Shown here piece after piece: positions 50,651 through 58,694 of a stretch of DNA of 64,000 nt. Source of the DNA: DATKYQ01 sp964640665 (GTDB lineage Bacteria > Myxococcota > B64-G9). The notes below the pieces were generated by a model. The model was not told the DNA's origin. It saw only the letters and a list, made by a program, of their open reading frames with translations, and searched no databases. The translations under genes and the position numbers were made by a program. The DNA lies in contig CAZXHT010000002.1 in assembly GCA_964640665.1 (NCBI GenBank), forward strand, positions 62,001-126,000, in the 5' to 3' direction. Positions within the stretch are counted from its first letter, which is position 1. Every line of letters begins with the position of its first letter.

Positions 50651-52000
50651 ATGAGTAATCCTTTTGGACTGGAACGACCTGAAATACTCGACCTGGCACC
50701 GCCGCAGCCGCGCACGGTCGACGAGACCGGGCTGAGCATCGGGCTGCTGAACGACTTGGCGCTGCGCTTTCTCTACTACGGGGGCGTCCTTTCCGGTGTC
50801 GGGCTGGCGGACGAAATGGGCCTGCCCTACTCCGGGGTGGTCGAGGAGGTGATCCACTTTTCGGCTCAGGAGAAGTTGATCGACATGAAGGGCGGCAAGG
50901 GTTTCGGCCGGGCGTCGTTCGACTATACCCTGACCGAGCGCGGGCGTGAAGTGGCACGCGAGGCCGTGCGCCGGACGTCCTATACTGGCCGGGCCCCGGT
51001 GCCTCTCGACCAATACGCCGCGCTGGTGCGGCTGCAGATGCAGGACGTGCCCTCGATTGATCGCGGAGACATCGCCGAGGCCTTCAAGATGCTGGTTTTA
51101 CCGAGCGGTTTCTACGATCAGCTCGGCCCGGCGATCAATTCGAGCCGCTCGTTGTTTCTGTACGGCCCACCCGGCAACGGCAAGACTACAGTCGCCGAGA
51201 TCGTAGCCGACATTCTTGGCGGTGAGGTGTTCGTGCCGCATGCCATAGAGATCGACGGGCAAATCATCAAGGTCTACGATCCCCTGGCGCACCGGGCGAT
51301 AGATCTCGATCGGGCGCCGGTCAGGCCTCCGCCAATCAAGGGACGCCAGGTAGCCGCGCCGCTGATGAAGAAGACCGGCCCGGAGTTCGACCGGCGCTGG
51401 CTGCTTTCGCGCCGTCCATCGGTAGTTGTCGGCGGCGAGTTGACACTGGAGACGCTCGACCTGATTTACAACGAGAACGCCCAGTTCTACGAGGCCCCCT
51501 TCCAGGTCAAGGCCAACGGCGGCATGTTGTTGATAGACGACTTCGGGCGCCAGCGGGTGCACCCGACAGACCTGCTCAACCGCTGGATCGTCCCGCTGGA
51601 GAAGAGGATCGACTACCTGACGCTGCACACGGGCAAGAAATTCGAGATCCCCTTCGATCAGCTGATAATCTTCGCCACCAATCTCGATCCCAAAGAGCTT
51701 GTCGACGAGGCCTTCCTGCGGCGTATCAAGTACAAGATCGAGGTGTCCAATCCCTCGGAGCGTGCCTACCGCAAGATCTTCCGTGACGTCTGCGGGGCCA
51801 AGGGAATTGGCTATGTCGACGAGGTGGTGAGCTATATTATGAAAAGCTACTACAAGCAGTACGACATGGAACTACGCGCTTGCCATCCGCGCGACATCAT
51901 CAACCTGCTCATCGACGTGGCCCGCTTCAAGCGCAAGAAGCCCGCCCTCGATCAGGAGCTGATCGACCAGGCCTGCCTGTCATTCTTCGTGGCCATGTGA
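50651..52000 (+). CDS. AAA-family ATPase with N-terminal winged-helix-like region
   Basis: A 449-residue soluble ATPase. Residues ~25–110 look like a winged helix (GVLSGVGLADEMGLPYSGVVEEVIHFSAQEKLI…YTLTERGREVA). The ATPase has Walker A GPPGNGKTT (~174), Walker B GGMLLIDDFGRQ (~293), sensor 1 IIFATNLDP and an Arg-finger/sensor 2 region EAFLRRIKYKI. Related proteins are widespread but uncharacterised. GGAGG lies seven bases before the ATG. The 27-base gap after the MalG-like gene suggests cotranscription, though a role in transport is not evident. Confidence 0.82.
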   Translation: MSNPFGLERPEILDLAPPQPRTVDETGLSIGLLNDLALRFLYYGGVLSGVGLADEMGLPYSGVVEEVIHFSAQEKLIDMKGGKGFGRASFDYTLTERGREVAREAVRRTSYTGRAPVPLDQYAALVRLQMQDVPSIDRGDIAEAFKMLVLPSGFYDQLGPAINSSRSLFLYGPPGNGKTTVAEIVADILGGEVFVPHAIEIDGQIIKVYDPLAHRAIDLDRAPVRPPPIKGRQVAAPLMKKTGPEFDRRWLLSRRPSVVVGGELTLETLDLIYNENAQFYEAPFQVKANGGMLLIDDFGRQRVHPTDLLNRWIVPLEKRIDYLTLHTGKKFEIPFDQLIIFATNLDPKELVDEAFLRRIKYKIEVSNPSERAYRKIFRDVCGAKGIGYVDEVVSYIMKSYYKQYDMELRACHPRDIINLLIDVARFKRKKPALDQELIDQACLSFFVAM

Positions 52001-52032
52001 GTCATTGTACCGCTGAACCAACCAATTAAGAC

Positions 52033-52069
52033 TTGACAGGTTATTATAATATGACTACTATGGTCATAT
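52033..52069 (+). promoter_or_regulatory. Leaderless promoter with operator for the second Phd/PIN module
   Basis: TTGACA (52033–52038), 17 bases, TACTAT (52056–52061), six bases, ATG 52068. The inverted repeat ATATGAC-N7-GTCATAT (52049–52069) straddles the -10 box and is the probable antitoxin operator. The geometry is the same as at 36312–36340. Confidence 0.6.
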
Positions 52070-52358
52070 GGCTTCTGTAGGACTGGCAGAACTCAAGGCT
52101 CGTCTGAGCGCTTTTCTCAAACAGGTCAAGGCAGGCCAGGAATTACTTATCACGGAGAGGGGTGTGCCGGTTGCCAGGATTGTGCCCTTACCGAGTGCCT
52201 CGGAGCGCAACGGGCGTCGAGAGCGACTAGCCAAGGAGGGGTTGCTCCATCTGGGAAATGGGCGGGTCAGAGATCTGCTCAGGAATCCGCCGGAAGGAGA
52301 ACAGATCGGGCAAGGCGTGTTGGATGCCTTGATCGCGGAGAGAGAGGAAGGACGTTAG
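52068..52358 (+). CDS. Phd/YefM-type antitoxin
   Basis: A 96-residue antitoxin. The N-terminus (ASVGLAELKARLSAFLKQVKAGQELLITERGVPVARIVPL) is a typical Phd/YefM dimer and DNA-binding module; the C-terminal half is charged and likely unfolded until it meets the toxin. It has no ribosome-binding site and starts six bases after the -10 box. Its stop TAG overlaps the toxin's GTG start (TAGTG). Confidence 0.88.
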   Translation: MASVGLAELKARLSAFLKQVKAGQELLITERGVPVARIVPLPSASERNGRRERLAKEGLLHLGNGRVRDLLRNPPEGEQIGQGVLDALIAEREEGR

Positions 52359-52783
52359 TGTTCTGGGACAGCTCCGCTCTGGTGCCGTTGTTACTGCCCG
52401 AGGCCCGATCCGTCGAGATCACTTCCCTGCTGGATTCCGATCCTGAACCCGCCATCTGGTGGGCTTCACCTGTGGAATGTCGATCCGCCATTCATCGGCG
52501 TCATCGCGAGAAGCAGGTTCAACAAGCGTTGCTTGGCCAGGCGATCGATCGGCTGGATGCCATTTCCCAGGATGTCGACACTGTGACTCCCAGCGAGGCC
52601 GTACGCCTCAAGGCCGGCAGAATGCTCGCCGTACATCCGCTGCGTGCCGCAGACGCTCTTCAACTAGCCTCCGCCCTGGTCTGGTGCCGGGATCAGCCCT
52701 ATCGACAAAAGTTCGTATGTTTGGACAAGCGCTTGTCTGAAGCCGCCCTCAAGGAGGGTTTCGAGGTGCTTCCCTCCGGGTAG
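52358..52783 (+). CDS. PIN-domain toxin (VapC family)
   Basis: A 141-residue PIN ribonuclease toxin, with acidic residues in MFWDSSALVPLLL (D4), SPVECRSAI (Glu), RAADALQLASALV (Asp) and FVCLDKRLSEAA (Asp). It starts with GTG overlapping the antitoxin stop by one base, so translation is coupled. It is clearly related to the toxin at 35563–36006; the shared parts include the first strand and the RAADALQLA helix. Together with the stub at 14764 this makes three PIN loci in the window. Confidence 0.88.
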   Translation: MFWDSSALVPLLLPEARSVEITSLLDSDPEPAIWWASPVECRSAIHRRHREKQVQQALLGQAIDRLDAISQDVDTVTPSEAVRLKAGRMLAVHPLRAADALQLASALVWCRDQPYRQKFVCLDKRLSEAALKEGFEVLPSG

Positions 52784-52810
52784 CGGATGATCCGCTGTGG
52801 GAATGTGAAC

Positions 52811-53665
52811 CTATCCTTGCCGGGCCGTGGCGGGGTTGCCGGCGGCGTAGCAGTATGGGCAAGCGTGGCCGCAGGTGTCGTACGAGCCGATGTCGCGACT
52901 TTGGCTGCAGAGGCAGTGCTTGCGCTGGCCGGGATCTTTTTTCCAGCTTTTGCCCAATCCGAAAAGGCGCTCGATCAATTCTCCGTCGATACAGGCGCCG
53001 GGCGGGATGCCGATATCCGAAAAGTCCTGCTCCTCGGCGCAGCTCAAGATTTCGATTTGATGCTTGCTTGCGCAGCGGGCCAGCTCACGCAGCAGGTCGC
53101 GTGTTTCCGGACTTCTGTCCGCGTCCGTTTCGAATTCATAGCCGGCTTCCCGAAGCGGGCGCAGGTTGCGGACGGTTTTTTTGTAGTAATCCACCAGGCT
53201 GATCATTACCCGGCGCGTGTGGGGAGCCAGGCGCTCGCACAGGGCGCTGAACTTGACCAAGTGATAGGCCTGGTCGGTGCGGTTGGAGATGATTATCGGA
53301 TCGTAGCGCCAGATCACCCGTTCTGGACCGATCCGCAAAGAAAGCTTTTCGAAAGAGGCGCAACGCTCGTCGAGCGGCGGCAGGCTCGGTTCTAACTCGG
53401 GCGGATAGGCGTTCAGGGTGAACTGGAAGTAGAAACGCCTGCAGGCGCGCTCGACGGCGTCGAGCTGGGCGAACATCGGCGCCGGGTTCTTGGTCCAGAA
53501 GACGATCGCATCGATATCCCCGGGACGCAGCGAGATCTCGGAGATTTGAGCATTGTTGTACGGGTTGGGCAGGCGGACGAAACCCGCAGCCAGTCTCTCT
53601 GCAAACCATGCGGAATGAAAGGACGGCACGTCTGTCCGGCGCGATGCGGAGATGATCTGCGCCAT
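52811..53665 (-). CDS. DUF1848 family protein, probable Fe–S protein
   Basis: A 284-residue protein starting IISASRRTDVPSFHSAWFAERL and containing IDAIVFWTKNPAPM, both hallmarks of DUF1848. The C-terminus has a cluster of cysteines (HCLCSQSRDIGSYDTCGHACPYCYA) including CxxxCxxC, which resembles a radical-SAM cluster motif placed at the wrong end of the chain, so an iron–sulphur cluster is likely. The family's reaction is not established. GGGAGAG precedes the ATG. It is divergent from the OadG-like gene. Confidence 0.85.
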   Translation of the reverse strand: MAQIISASRRTDVPSFHSAWFAERLAAGFVRLPNPYNNAQISEISLRPGDIDAIVFWTKNPAPMFAQLDAVERACRRFYFQFTLNAYPPELEPSLPPLDERCASFEKLSLRIGPERVIWRYDPIIISNRTDQAYHLVKFSALCERLAPHTRRVMISLVDYYKKTVRNLRPLREAGYEFETDADRSPETRDLLRELARCASKHQIEILSCAEEQDFSDIGIPPGACIDGELIERLFGLGKSWKKDPGQRKHCLCSQSRDIGSYDTCGHACPYCYAAGNPATARQG

Positions 53666-53787
53666 TGTTCTCTCCCGCTCTCTTATATTTCACACTCGTA
53701 TAAATGCAAATAGTGAAAGGACACCCCCCCGATGTGATACTTGACCGGCGAAGAGTTGTTTGCGAGGGTTGGTCGAGAGGAAACCCG

Positions 53788-54177
53788 ATGGAGCATTGGC
53801 TCGACTTGATTGCGGCCGGCAAGGCCGGCTATGTGACCGCCTTTGGAATGGGCGGCGTTTTCTTCGCCCTTTTGTGCCTTTATCTTTTCACCCTGGCCAT
53901 GGGCACCGTTGTCAAGATCTGGCGGTTTCGCCCCCGGCGCGACGAGCACGCTTCTCGACCGGCGGCTAGCGCGGCCTCGGTGCAGGCGGCAGTGGCAAAC
54001 GACGAAGGCGAGAAAATCGCGGCCGCCGTTGCGGTTGCCTATGCCTTGCAGCGCGGGAAGCGCACGGCCGCCGGATACGCCCCCGATACGGGTGTGGGCA
54101 CCCGTGCCGGCAGTGGCTCCGCCTGGAGGGCAGCCGGCCGGCTCGACTTGATGTTGCCTCCCACGCGGCGCGGGTAG
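53788..54177 (+). CDS. OadG-like small membrane subunit
   Basis: A 129-residue protein with one N-terminal transmembrane helix (VTAFGMGGVFFALLCLYLFTLAMG) followed by a basic turn and an Ala-rich segment (KIAAAVAVAYALQ), as in the gamma subunit of oxaloacetate/methylmalonyl-CoA decarboxylase sodium pumps. The alpha and beta subunits are not adjacent, so it is an orphan here. GAGAGG lies six bases before ATG 53788. Its stop TAG abuts the stop of the convergent fusion gene (TAG|TTA). Confidence 0.72.
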   Translation: MEHWLDLIAAGKAGYVTAFGMGGVFFALLCLYLFTLAMGTVVKIWRFRPRRDEHASRPAASAASVQAAVANDEGEKIAAAVAVAYALQRGKRTAAGYAPDTGVGTRAGSGSAWRAAGRLDLMLPPTRRG

Positions 54178-56634
54178 TTACGATATTTTATTCGCGTCCG
54201 TCTCGTGCATGTTGCTGAAGATCTTCACGGCCAGGGCGATCGAGGCCAACTTGCTGTCCGGCGAGTCTCCGCGCGAAGTCAACACCAGCGGCAGGTCGCC
54301 GCACAAGATCACACCGGCGGCGGTGGCGCCCGTCTGGATTGTCAAGGTCTTGTAGAGCACGTTGGCAGCGTCGATGTCGGGCATGACCAGGATGTCGGCC
54401 GTGCCCCGGATACGGCCCTGGTATTTTTTTTCTTCGGCGATGGCGGGATCGACCGCCACGTCGAATGATAACGGCCCCTCAACGATACAGTCGTCGCGGC
54501 CCTCGAAGTGAGAGGCGATGCGCTCGGCCTCGATGGAACTTTCTATGCCGACGTTAACCGCCTCGCTGGCCGAGATCACCGCAACCTGCGGTCTGAGGAT
54601 GTCCAGGTTGCCGGCCACCCGCAAGGCGTTCTCGATGATTTGTACCTTTTTGGCCTCGTCAGGGTAGGGGTTGACGGCGGCATCGGTGATCATCAATAGC
54701 TTGCTCATCCTGGGCAAGTCCATCACCACCACGTGCGACAGAAGCTGTCCGGGCAGCAGCCGCCCGCTGTCTTTTAAATACCTGAATACCCCGTGCAGCA
54801 ATTTCTCGGTCTTTACGCTTCCCTTCATCAGGATGTCCGCCCGGCCAGTTTCGAGTTGACGAATCGCCGTGGCCACCGGGTTGTCGGTGTCTACTATCGA
54901 GTAGTTGTCCTCGTCGATCAGCAGGTCGAACTCGTATGCCATCTCATTGATGGCCACCGAGTCTCCCACCAGTTGGAACCTGGCAATCTTGTAGCTGCCT
55001 TCCGCGTTAGCCCGCTTGGCTGCCAAAAGGGCCTCCTCATTGTCGGCCCCGACCAGGGCGATTCCCGGCGGCGTGCGTCCATGCACCGCGATCCGGGCGG
55101 CGTCGATTATCTCGACGGCGGAGGTAATCGGTTCGCCGGGCTTCTTGTATAACAAGGGGCGTTCGAAAATGGTTGTATCGAGAAGTTCGTCCTCCTTTAA
55201 CCGTTTACCGGCCAGGACGTCTCTTTCGGCCACGTAGTCCTTGATCGACTCCGGCCTATGGAAGCTGCGCACCAGGCCTGCGGCCATGGCCTCGTCGGCC
55301 AGCGAGCCGCCCATCCAAACCAGTGGATGTGCGAAGGTCAGGCCTGCCTCCACCAGTCCTGCCAACTCCTCGAGCTGGGTCAGTCCGCCCGAGATGGTGA
55401 TGACACCCACCGGCCCGCCTAGCGCCGCAAGCTCCGCGATGGCGCTCGCTATCCGGTGGGCGAAGAAATCCAACAGGATGCCCACCTTTTCGCGTTGCAG
55501 ATTGTTCGCCCCATGACGCCTGAAGCCGATTAAAGCGCGAAAGTCATCCGTGCCCGCCAGTGAGAGCAGGCCCCCCCGCGAATAGACGACCTCGTGCAGT
55601 TCCTTGACGTTGAGATCGTTGGATCTCAAGGCATCGAGCAGGGGAACGACCGGGAGCGTTCCGCTGTGGCTGGGTGAAGGAATGCCGGAGAATGTGTCGA
55701 TCAGGTTTCTGATGCGGCCGCCCCGGTGTCGGGCAATGGAGCCGGCACTGCCCAGGTGCGCGGTTACGACGTCCAGGGTCTCGGGCTCCAACTGGAGCCA
55801 GGAGGACATCAAGCGCCAGGCGGCCTTGTGGTTGAGGTAGTGAGCCGCCCGTCCCGCCAGTCGGATTCCCGCGATTCCACACAGGCGCTCGGTCGCTCCC
55901 AACTCGTCGCTTGAGAGAGGATCGCTGACAACGACCAGGGCACCCGAGTCGCCCCCACAGGACTCGGCCACCGTAAGCGCCAAGGGAATGCTCAACTCGT
56001 CGCCGGGTCGGCCGCGGGTGCCGGTCAGGTCGGTGAGCATTTGGGGTACTACCCGATAAGAGCCCGGCGGAATGGGTTTCAGAAAACCCGAACGAGTAGT
56101 GACACCGACAACGCTGGTTCGATCGAGCCCCCAGCGCTGCATCAACTTCATGACGCCCTCGGCTCGTCTTTCCGCCGTGTCCGGCAGGCCGGGTTGGTTA
56201 GCCACCCGGTCCCGGTTCCGGATATTGGCCCCGGCGATCCAGCTGACTCTTGTGGATGACTGTCCTGGGTTCAACACCAGCAGGTTGTCGCCCGCGTCGC
56301 GGGCCTGGTCTGCCAGCCTCGTTCCCAGGAGCCTGCGAAGTAAACGAGATGCGCCGGCCGTCTCGCGCTCGATTCTCACGCCTAGGCCCAGGGCGCGGCC
56401 CAAGAGCCTGTTAACCTCCGGTCGGCCGACCTGGGGCGCCAGCGCGCGCACCACGGCCGTGATTTCCGAAAGAGCCGAGGTCACGCTTGTGTCATCAACA
56501 CCGGCGATCCTGTCGGCAATCTCCTGTAGCCAGGCATCTCCTGCGCTGGCCAACTGGCCGCTGAAAGCCAGCAGGGTTACCCGCGACCTGGCTATTTCCG
56601 AGATTGCCTCGATGACGTCGTTGCGCGCCCCCAT
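54178..56634 (-). CDS. Fused butyrate kinase-like and phosphate acyltransferase-like protein
   Basis: An 818-residue fusion. Residues ~1–105 are helical and unassigned. Residues ~110–470 match acetate/butyrate kinases of the ASKHA fold: LLVLNPGQSSTRVSW (phosphate 1, normally NPGSTSTK), a central VVTAHLGSAGSIARHRGGRI and VGVITISGGLTQLEELA. Residues ~495–815 match phosphate acetyl/butyryltransferase (IALVGADNEEALLAAK, ADILMKGSVKTEKLLHGVF, ITDAAVNPYPD, GTADILVMPDIDAANVLYK). Together the two activities convert acyl-CoA to acyl-phosphate and then to acid plus ATP. ATG 56634 has AAGGG seven bases upstream; 56649 is an alternative. It lies four bases after the acyl-CoA ligase stop. Confidence 0.85.
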   Translation of the reverse strand: MGARNDVIEAISEIARSRVTLLAFSGQLASAGDAWLQEIADRIAGVDDTSVTSALSEITAVVRALAPQVGRPEVNRLLGRALGLGVRIERETAGASRLLRRLLGTRLADQARDAGDNLLVLNPGQSSTRVSWIAGANIRNRDRVANQPGLPDTAERRAEGVMKLMQRWGLDRTSVVGVTTRSGFLKPIPPGSYRVVPQMLTDLTGTRGRPGDELSIPLALTVAESCGGDSGALVVVSDPLSSDELGATERLCGIAGIRLAGRAAHYLNHKAAWRLMSSWLQLEPETLDVVTAHLGSAGSIARHRGGRIRNLIDTFSGIPSPSHSGTLPVVPLLDALRSNDLNVKELHEVVYSRGGLLSLAGTDDFRALIGFRRHGANNLQREKVGILLDFFAHRIASAIAELAALGGPVGVITISGGLTQLEELAGLVEAGLTFAHPLVWMGGSLADEAMAAGLVRSFHRPESIKDYVAERDVLAGKRLKEDELLDTTIFERPLLYKKPGEPITSAVEIIDAARIAVHGRTPPGIALVGADNEEALLAAKRANAEGSYKIARFQLVGDSVAINEMAYEFDLLIDEDNYSIVDTDNPVATAIRQLETGRADILMKGSVKTEKLLHGVFRYLKDSGRLLPGQLLSHVVVMDLPRMSKLLMITDAAVNPYPDEAKKVQIIENALRVAGNLDILRPQVAVISASEAVNVGIESSIEAERIASHFEGRDDCIVEGPLSFDVAVDPAIAEEKKYQGRIRGTADILVMPDIDAANVLYKTLTIQTGATAAGVILCGDLPLVLTSRGDSPDSKLASIALAVKIFSNMHETDANKIS

Positions 56635-56638
56635 GGCG

Positions 56639-58543
56639 TCACCCTTCATCCCCTGAAGAGAACTCGTCCAGCGCCTGCGGATTTACAATGTGTCCCAGAT
56701 CCTCGTTTCCAGAGAGTTGGCCGGAGACAATTCTTCTGAGCAGCCGCCTGGCAGTTTTGCCGGAAGGAGTGCGCGGAAGCTCGCTCGCGAAGAAGACCCG
56801 GCGCGGCACGGCGAAGTCGCCGATGCGTTTCTCGACATACGCGGCAAGCTCTTCTTCGATGGTTTCGCGGCCTACCTTCTCCTCGGACGCGGCCAAAACG
56901 ACAAAAGCCGCCAGCAGTTCGCCCTCGGGTGAAGTAGCCCCTACCACCGCGGCCTCGCTCAACTTCGGGTGCGCCTGCAAGACCGCCTCCACCTCGGAAG
57001 TGCGCAGCGACAGGCCGCGGATCTTGACGATGTCGTCCCTGCGACTCATGAACCAGAAGAAGCCCCCGGCGTCCCGCCTGACGGCATCCGGCGTGGTGAA
57101 GGCTTCTGGAATTTTCACGAAGTACATTTCACGGTAGCGTTCCGGCTGTCCCCAGACGCCGCGCAGCATCGCGGGCCACGAGGTCCTAAAGGCCAGGCGC
57201 CCGCCCAGGTTGGGAGCGCATTCACCCCCGGCGTCCGTGCAGACCAGGGGCTCCACTCCGGGCATGGGAATTCCCAGTGCCCCGCCGCGGTTCAGCCCGG
57301 CATGTGCCCTGGTGCCGATTAAAGCCGCACCGCTCTCGCTCTGGATCCAAAGGTTGATTACCCGTTCCGGCCCGCGAGCCAGGCTGAGTCCCGCCGCCGC
57401 GCACAACCTCGGCGTCAGTACGCCACCGCAAGACGCCACGATCTCGAAACGATTTTTTGTCTTGAGAGATTGCTTCTCCACATCCGCGGTCCACTCCGCA
57501 AGCCTGTCGGGTGTCGTCAGCACGCTCAGGGTGGGAAACTTCCCGAGCAGGCGGCCCAGGCGCTCGGCCTGCGATAGTTTCCCGGTCGCGGCCAGCACCA
57601 GCGTGTCCCCGGCCAGCAAGGGGCCCCAGACCCCGTGACTTTGACCGGCAGCAGAGGCAGTGTCGACCGCGCAGTAGTGGAAAGAGGCCGGGGCTTCGGA
57701 TCCTTTGGACTTCGATACCGTCTTGAAGAGGACCCCGTGCGCGGTGGCCGCCTGGACCAAGAAGCCGCCGGTGGCCATCACCGATCCCCGGGGGTTGCCG
57801 GTGGTCGAAGCGGCATACAGGATGCACAAGGGATGCTCGGCGCCGGCCGGAAATACCGCCCGCTGTTCCGCGCCCCGGCTCTTTGTGAGATCGAGATACG
57901 GCACGGCGCCCGGCGGGCCCCCTTGCCCCAGCGTGACCAGGGAGGGACCGTCGAGCTTCCCGGCGAGTTCGACGACCCGCTCGTCGTAGTCAGGTCTGCC
58001 GGAAGGACCGCCGACCACTACCATCGATGCCCCGCACTGCGCGACGATGCGCAGCACCTGATCTTCCGGGTAACGCGCAGGGACGGGAACGTAGGTCATG
58101 CCCAGACGGGCCGCGGCCAGCATGAAGACGACCGCTTCGGGGAGGTTCGGAAGATAGAGCACAATCCGCATGCCGGCTTCCATGCCCCGCGAAGCAAGCG
58201 CTCCCGAAAGGCGTATAACCCGCGCGTGCAATTCGCGGTAGCTCAAAGCGGTGAACGTGCCGTCATCGCCCAGGAACACAATGGCCGGGCGCTTGGCGGC
58301 TTCGCCCTTGATGTGCCGGTCCAGGGCGTTGTGGCATGCGTTGAGCCGACCTTCGGAAAACCACTCCACGCGCGGCTCGCGGAAGTCTTCGTAGACCACG
58401 GTCTTGAACTCGTCGATCCAGTCCAAGCGGCCGGCCTGCACGCGCCAGTACTTCTCGCGTTCACGCATGCTTCGCTGGTGGAAGCGGACATAGTTTCGCA
58501 GAGTCAGCGGCGGTTTTTCTGAAAAGGATTTCAACTTGCCCAT
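56639..58543 (-). CDS. AMP-forming acyl-CoA synthetase-like protein (Acs type)
   Basis: A 634-residue ANL-superfamily protein resembling acetyl-/propionyl-CoA synthetases. The adenylate P-loop is unusual: LYAASTTGNPRGSV (~243) where YTSGTTGKPKG is expected, and the ITGRxDD hinge reads FMSRRDDIVKIRGLSLRTSEVE. The catalytic Lys region PRTPSGKTARRLLR is intact, so activity is possible. ATG 58543 is preferred; 58603 lacks a ribosome site. It is the first gene of an operon with the kinase–acyltransferase fusion, which suggests short-chain fatty acid activation or energy-conserving release. Confidence 0.83.
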   Translation of the reverse strand: MGKLKSFSEKPPLTLRNYVRFHQRSMREREKYWRVQAGRLDWIDEFKTVVYEDFREPRVEWFSEGRLNACHNALDRHIKGEAAKRPAIVFLGDDGTFTALSYRELHARVIRLSGALASRGMEAGMRIVLYLPNLPEAVVFMLAAARLGMTYVPVPARYPEDQVLRIVAQCGASMVVVGGPSGRPDYDERVVELAGKLDGPSLVTLGQGGPPGAVPYLDLTKSRGAEQRAVFPAGAEHPLCILYAASTTGNPRGSVMATGGFLVQAATAHGVLFKTVSKSKGSEAPASFHYCAVDTASAAGQSHGVWGPLLAGDTLVLAATGKLSQAERLGRLLGKFPTLSVLTTPDRLAEWTADVEKQSLKTKNRFEIVASCGGVLTPRLCAAAGLSLARGPERVINLWIQSESGAALIGTRAHAGLNRGGALGIPMPGVEPLVCTDAGGECAPNLGGRLAFRTSWPAMLRGVWGQPERYREMYFVKIPEAFTTPDAVRRDAGGFFWFMSRRDDIVKIRGLSLRTSEVEAVLQAHPKLSEAAVVGATSPEGELLAAFVVLAASEEKVGRETIEEELAAYVEKRIGDFAVPRRVFFASELPRTPSGKTARRLLRRIVSGQLSGNEDLGHIVNPQALDEFSSGDEG

Positions 58544-58694
58544 CTCTTGCCCCGGACGATGGTGGAATAATCCATTACCCCAATAGTATCGAAGGCTGTC
58601 CAATCTTCACAAGGGAAACGAGAAACTGGTTCTTCCCGTTGTTGACCATCCTGTATATTGACTCTGTTCCGATCCCGTGGGAAGTTTCGCGGCA

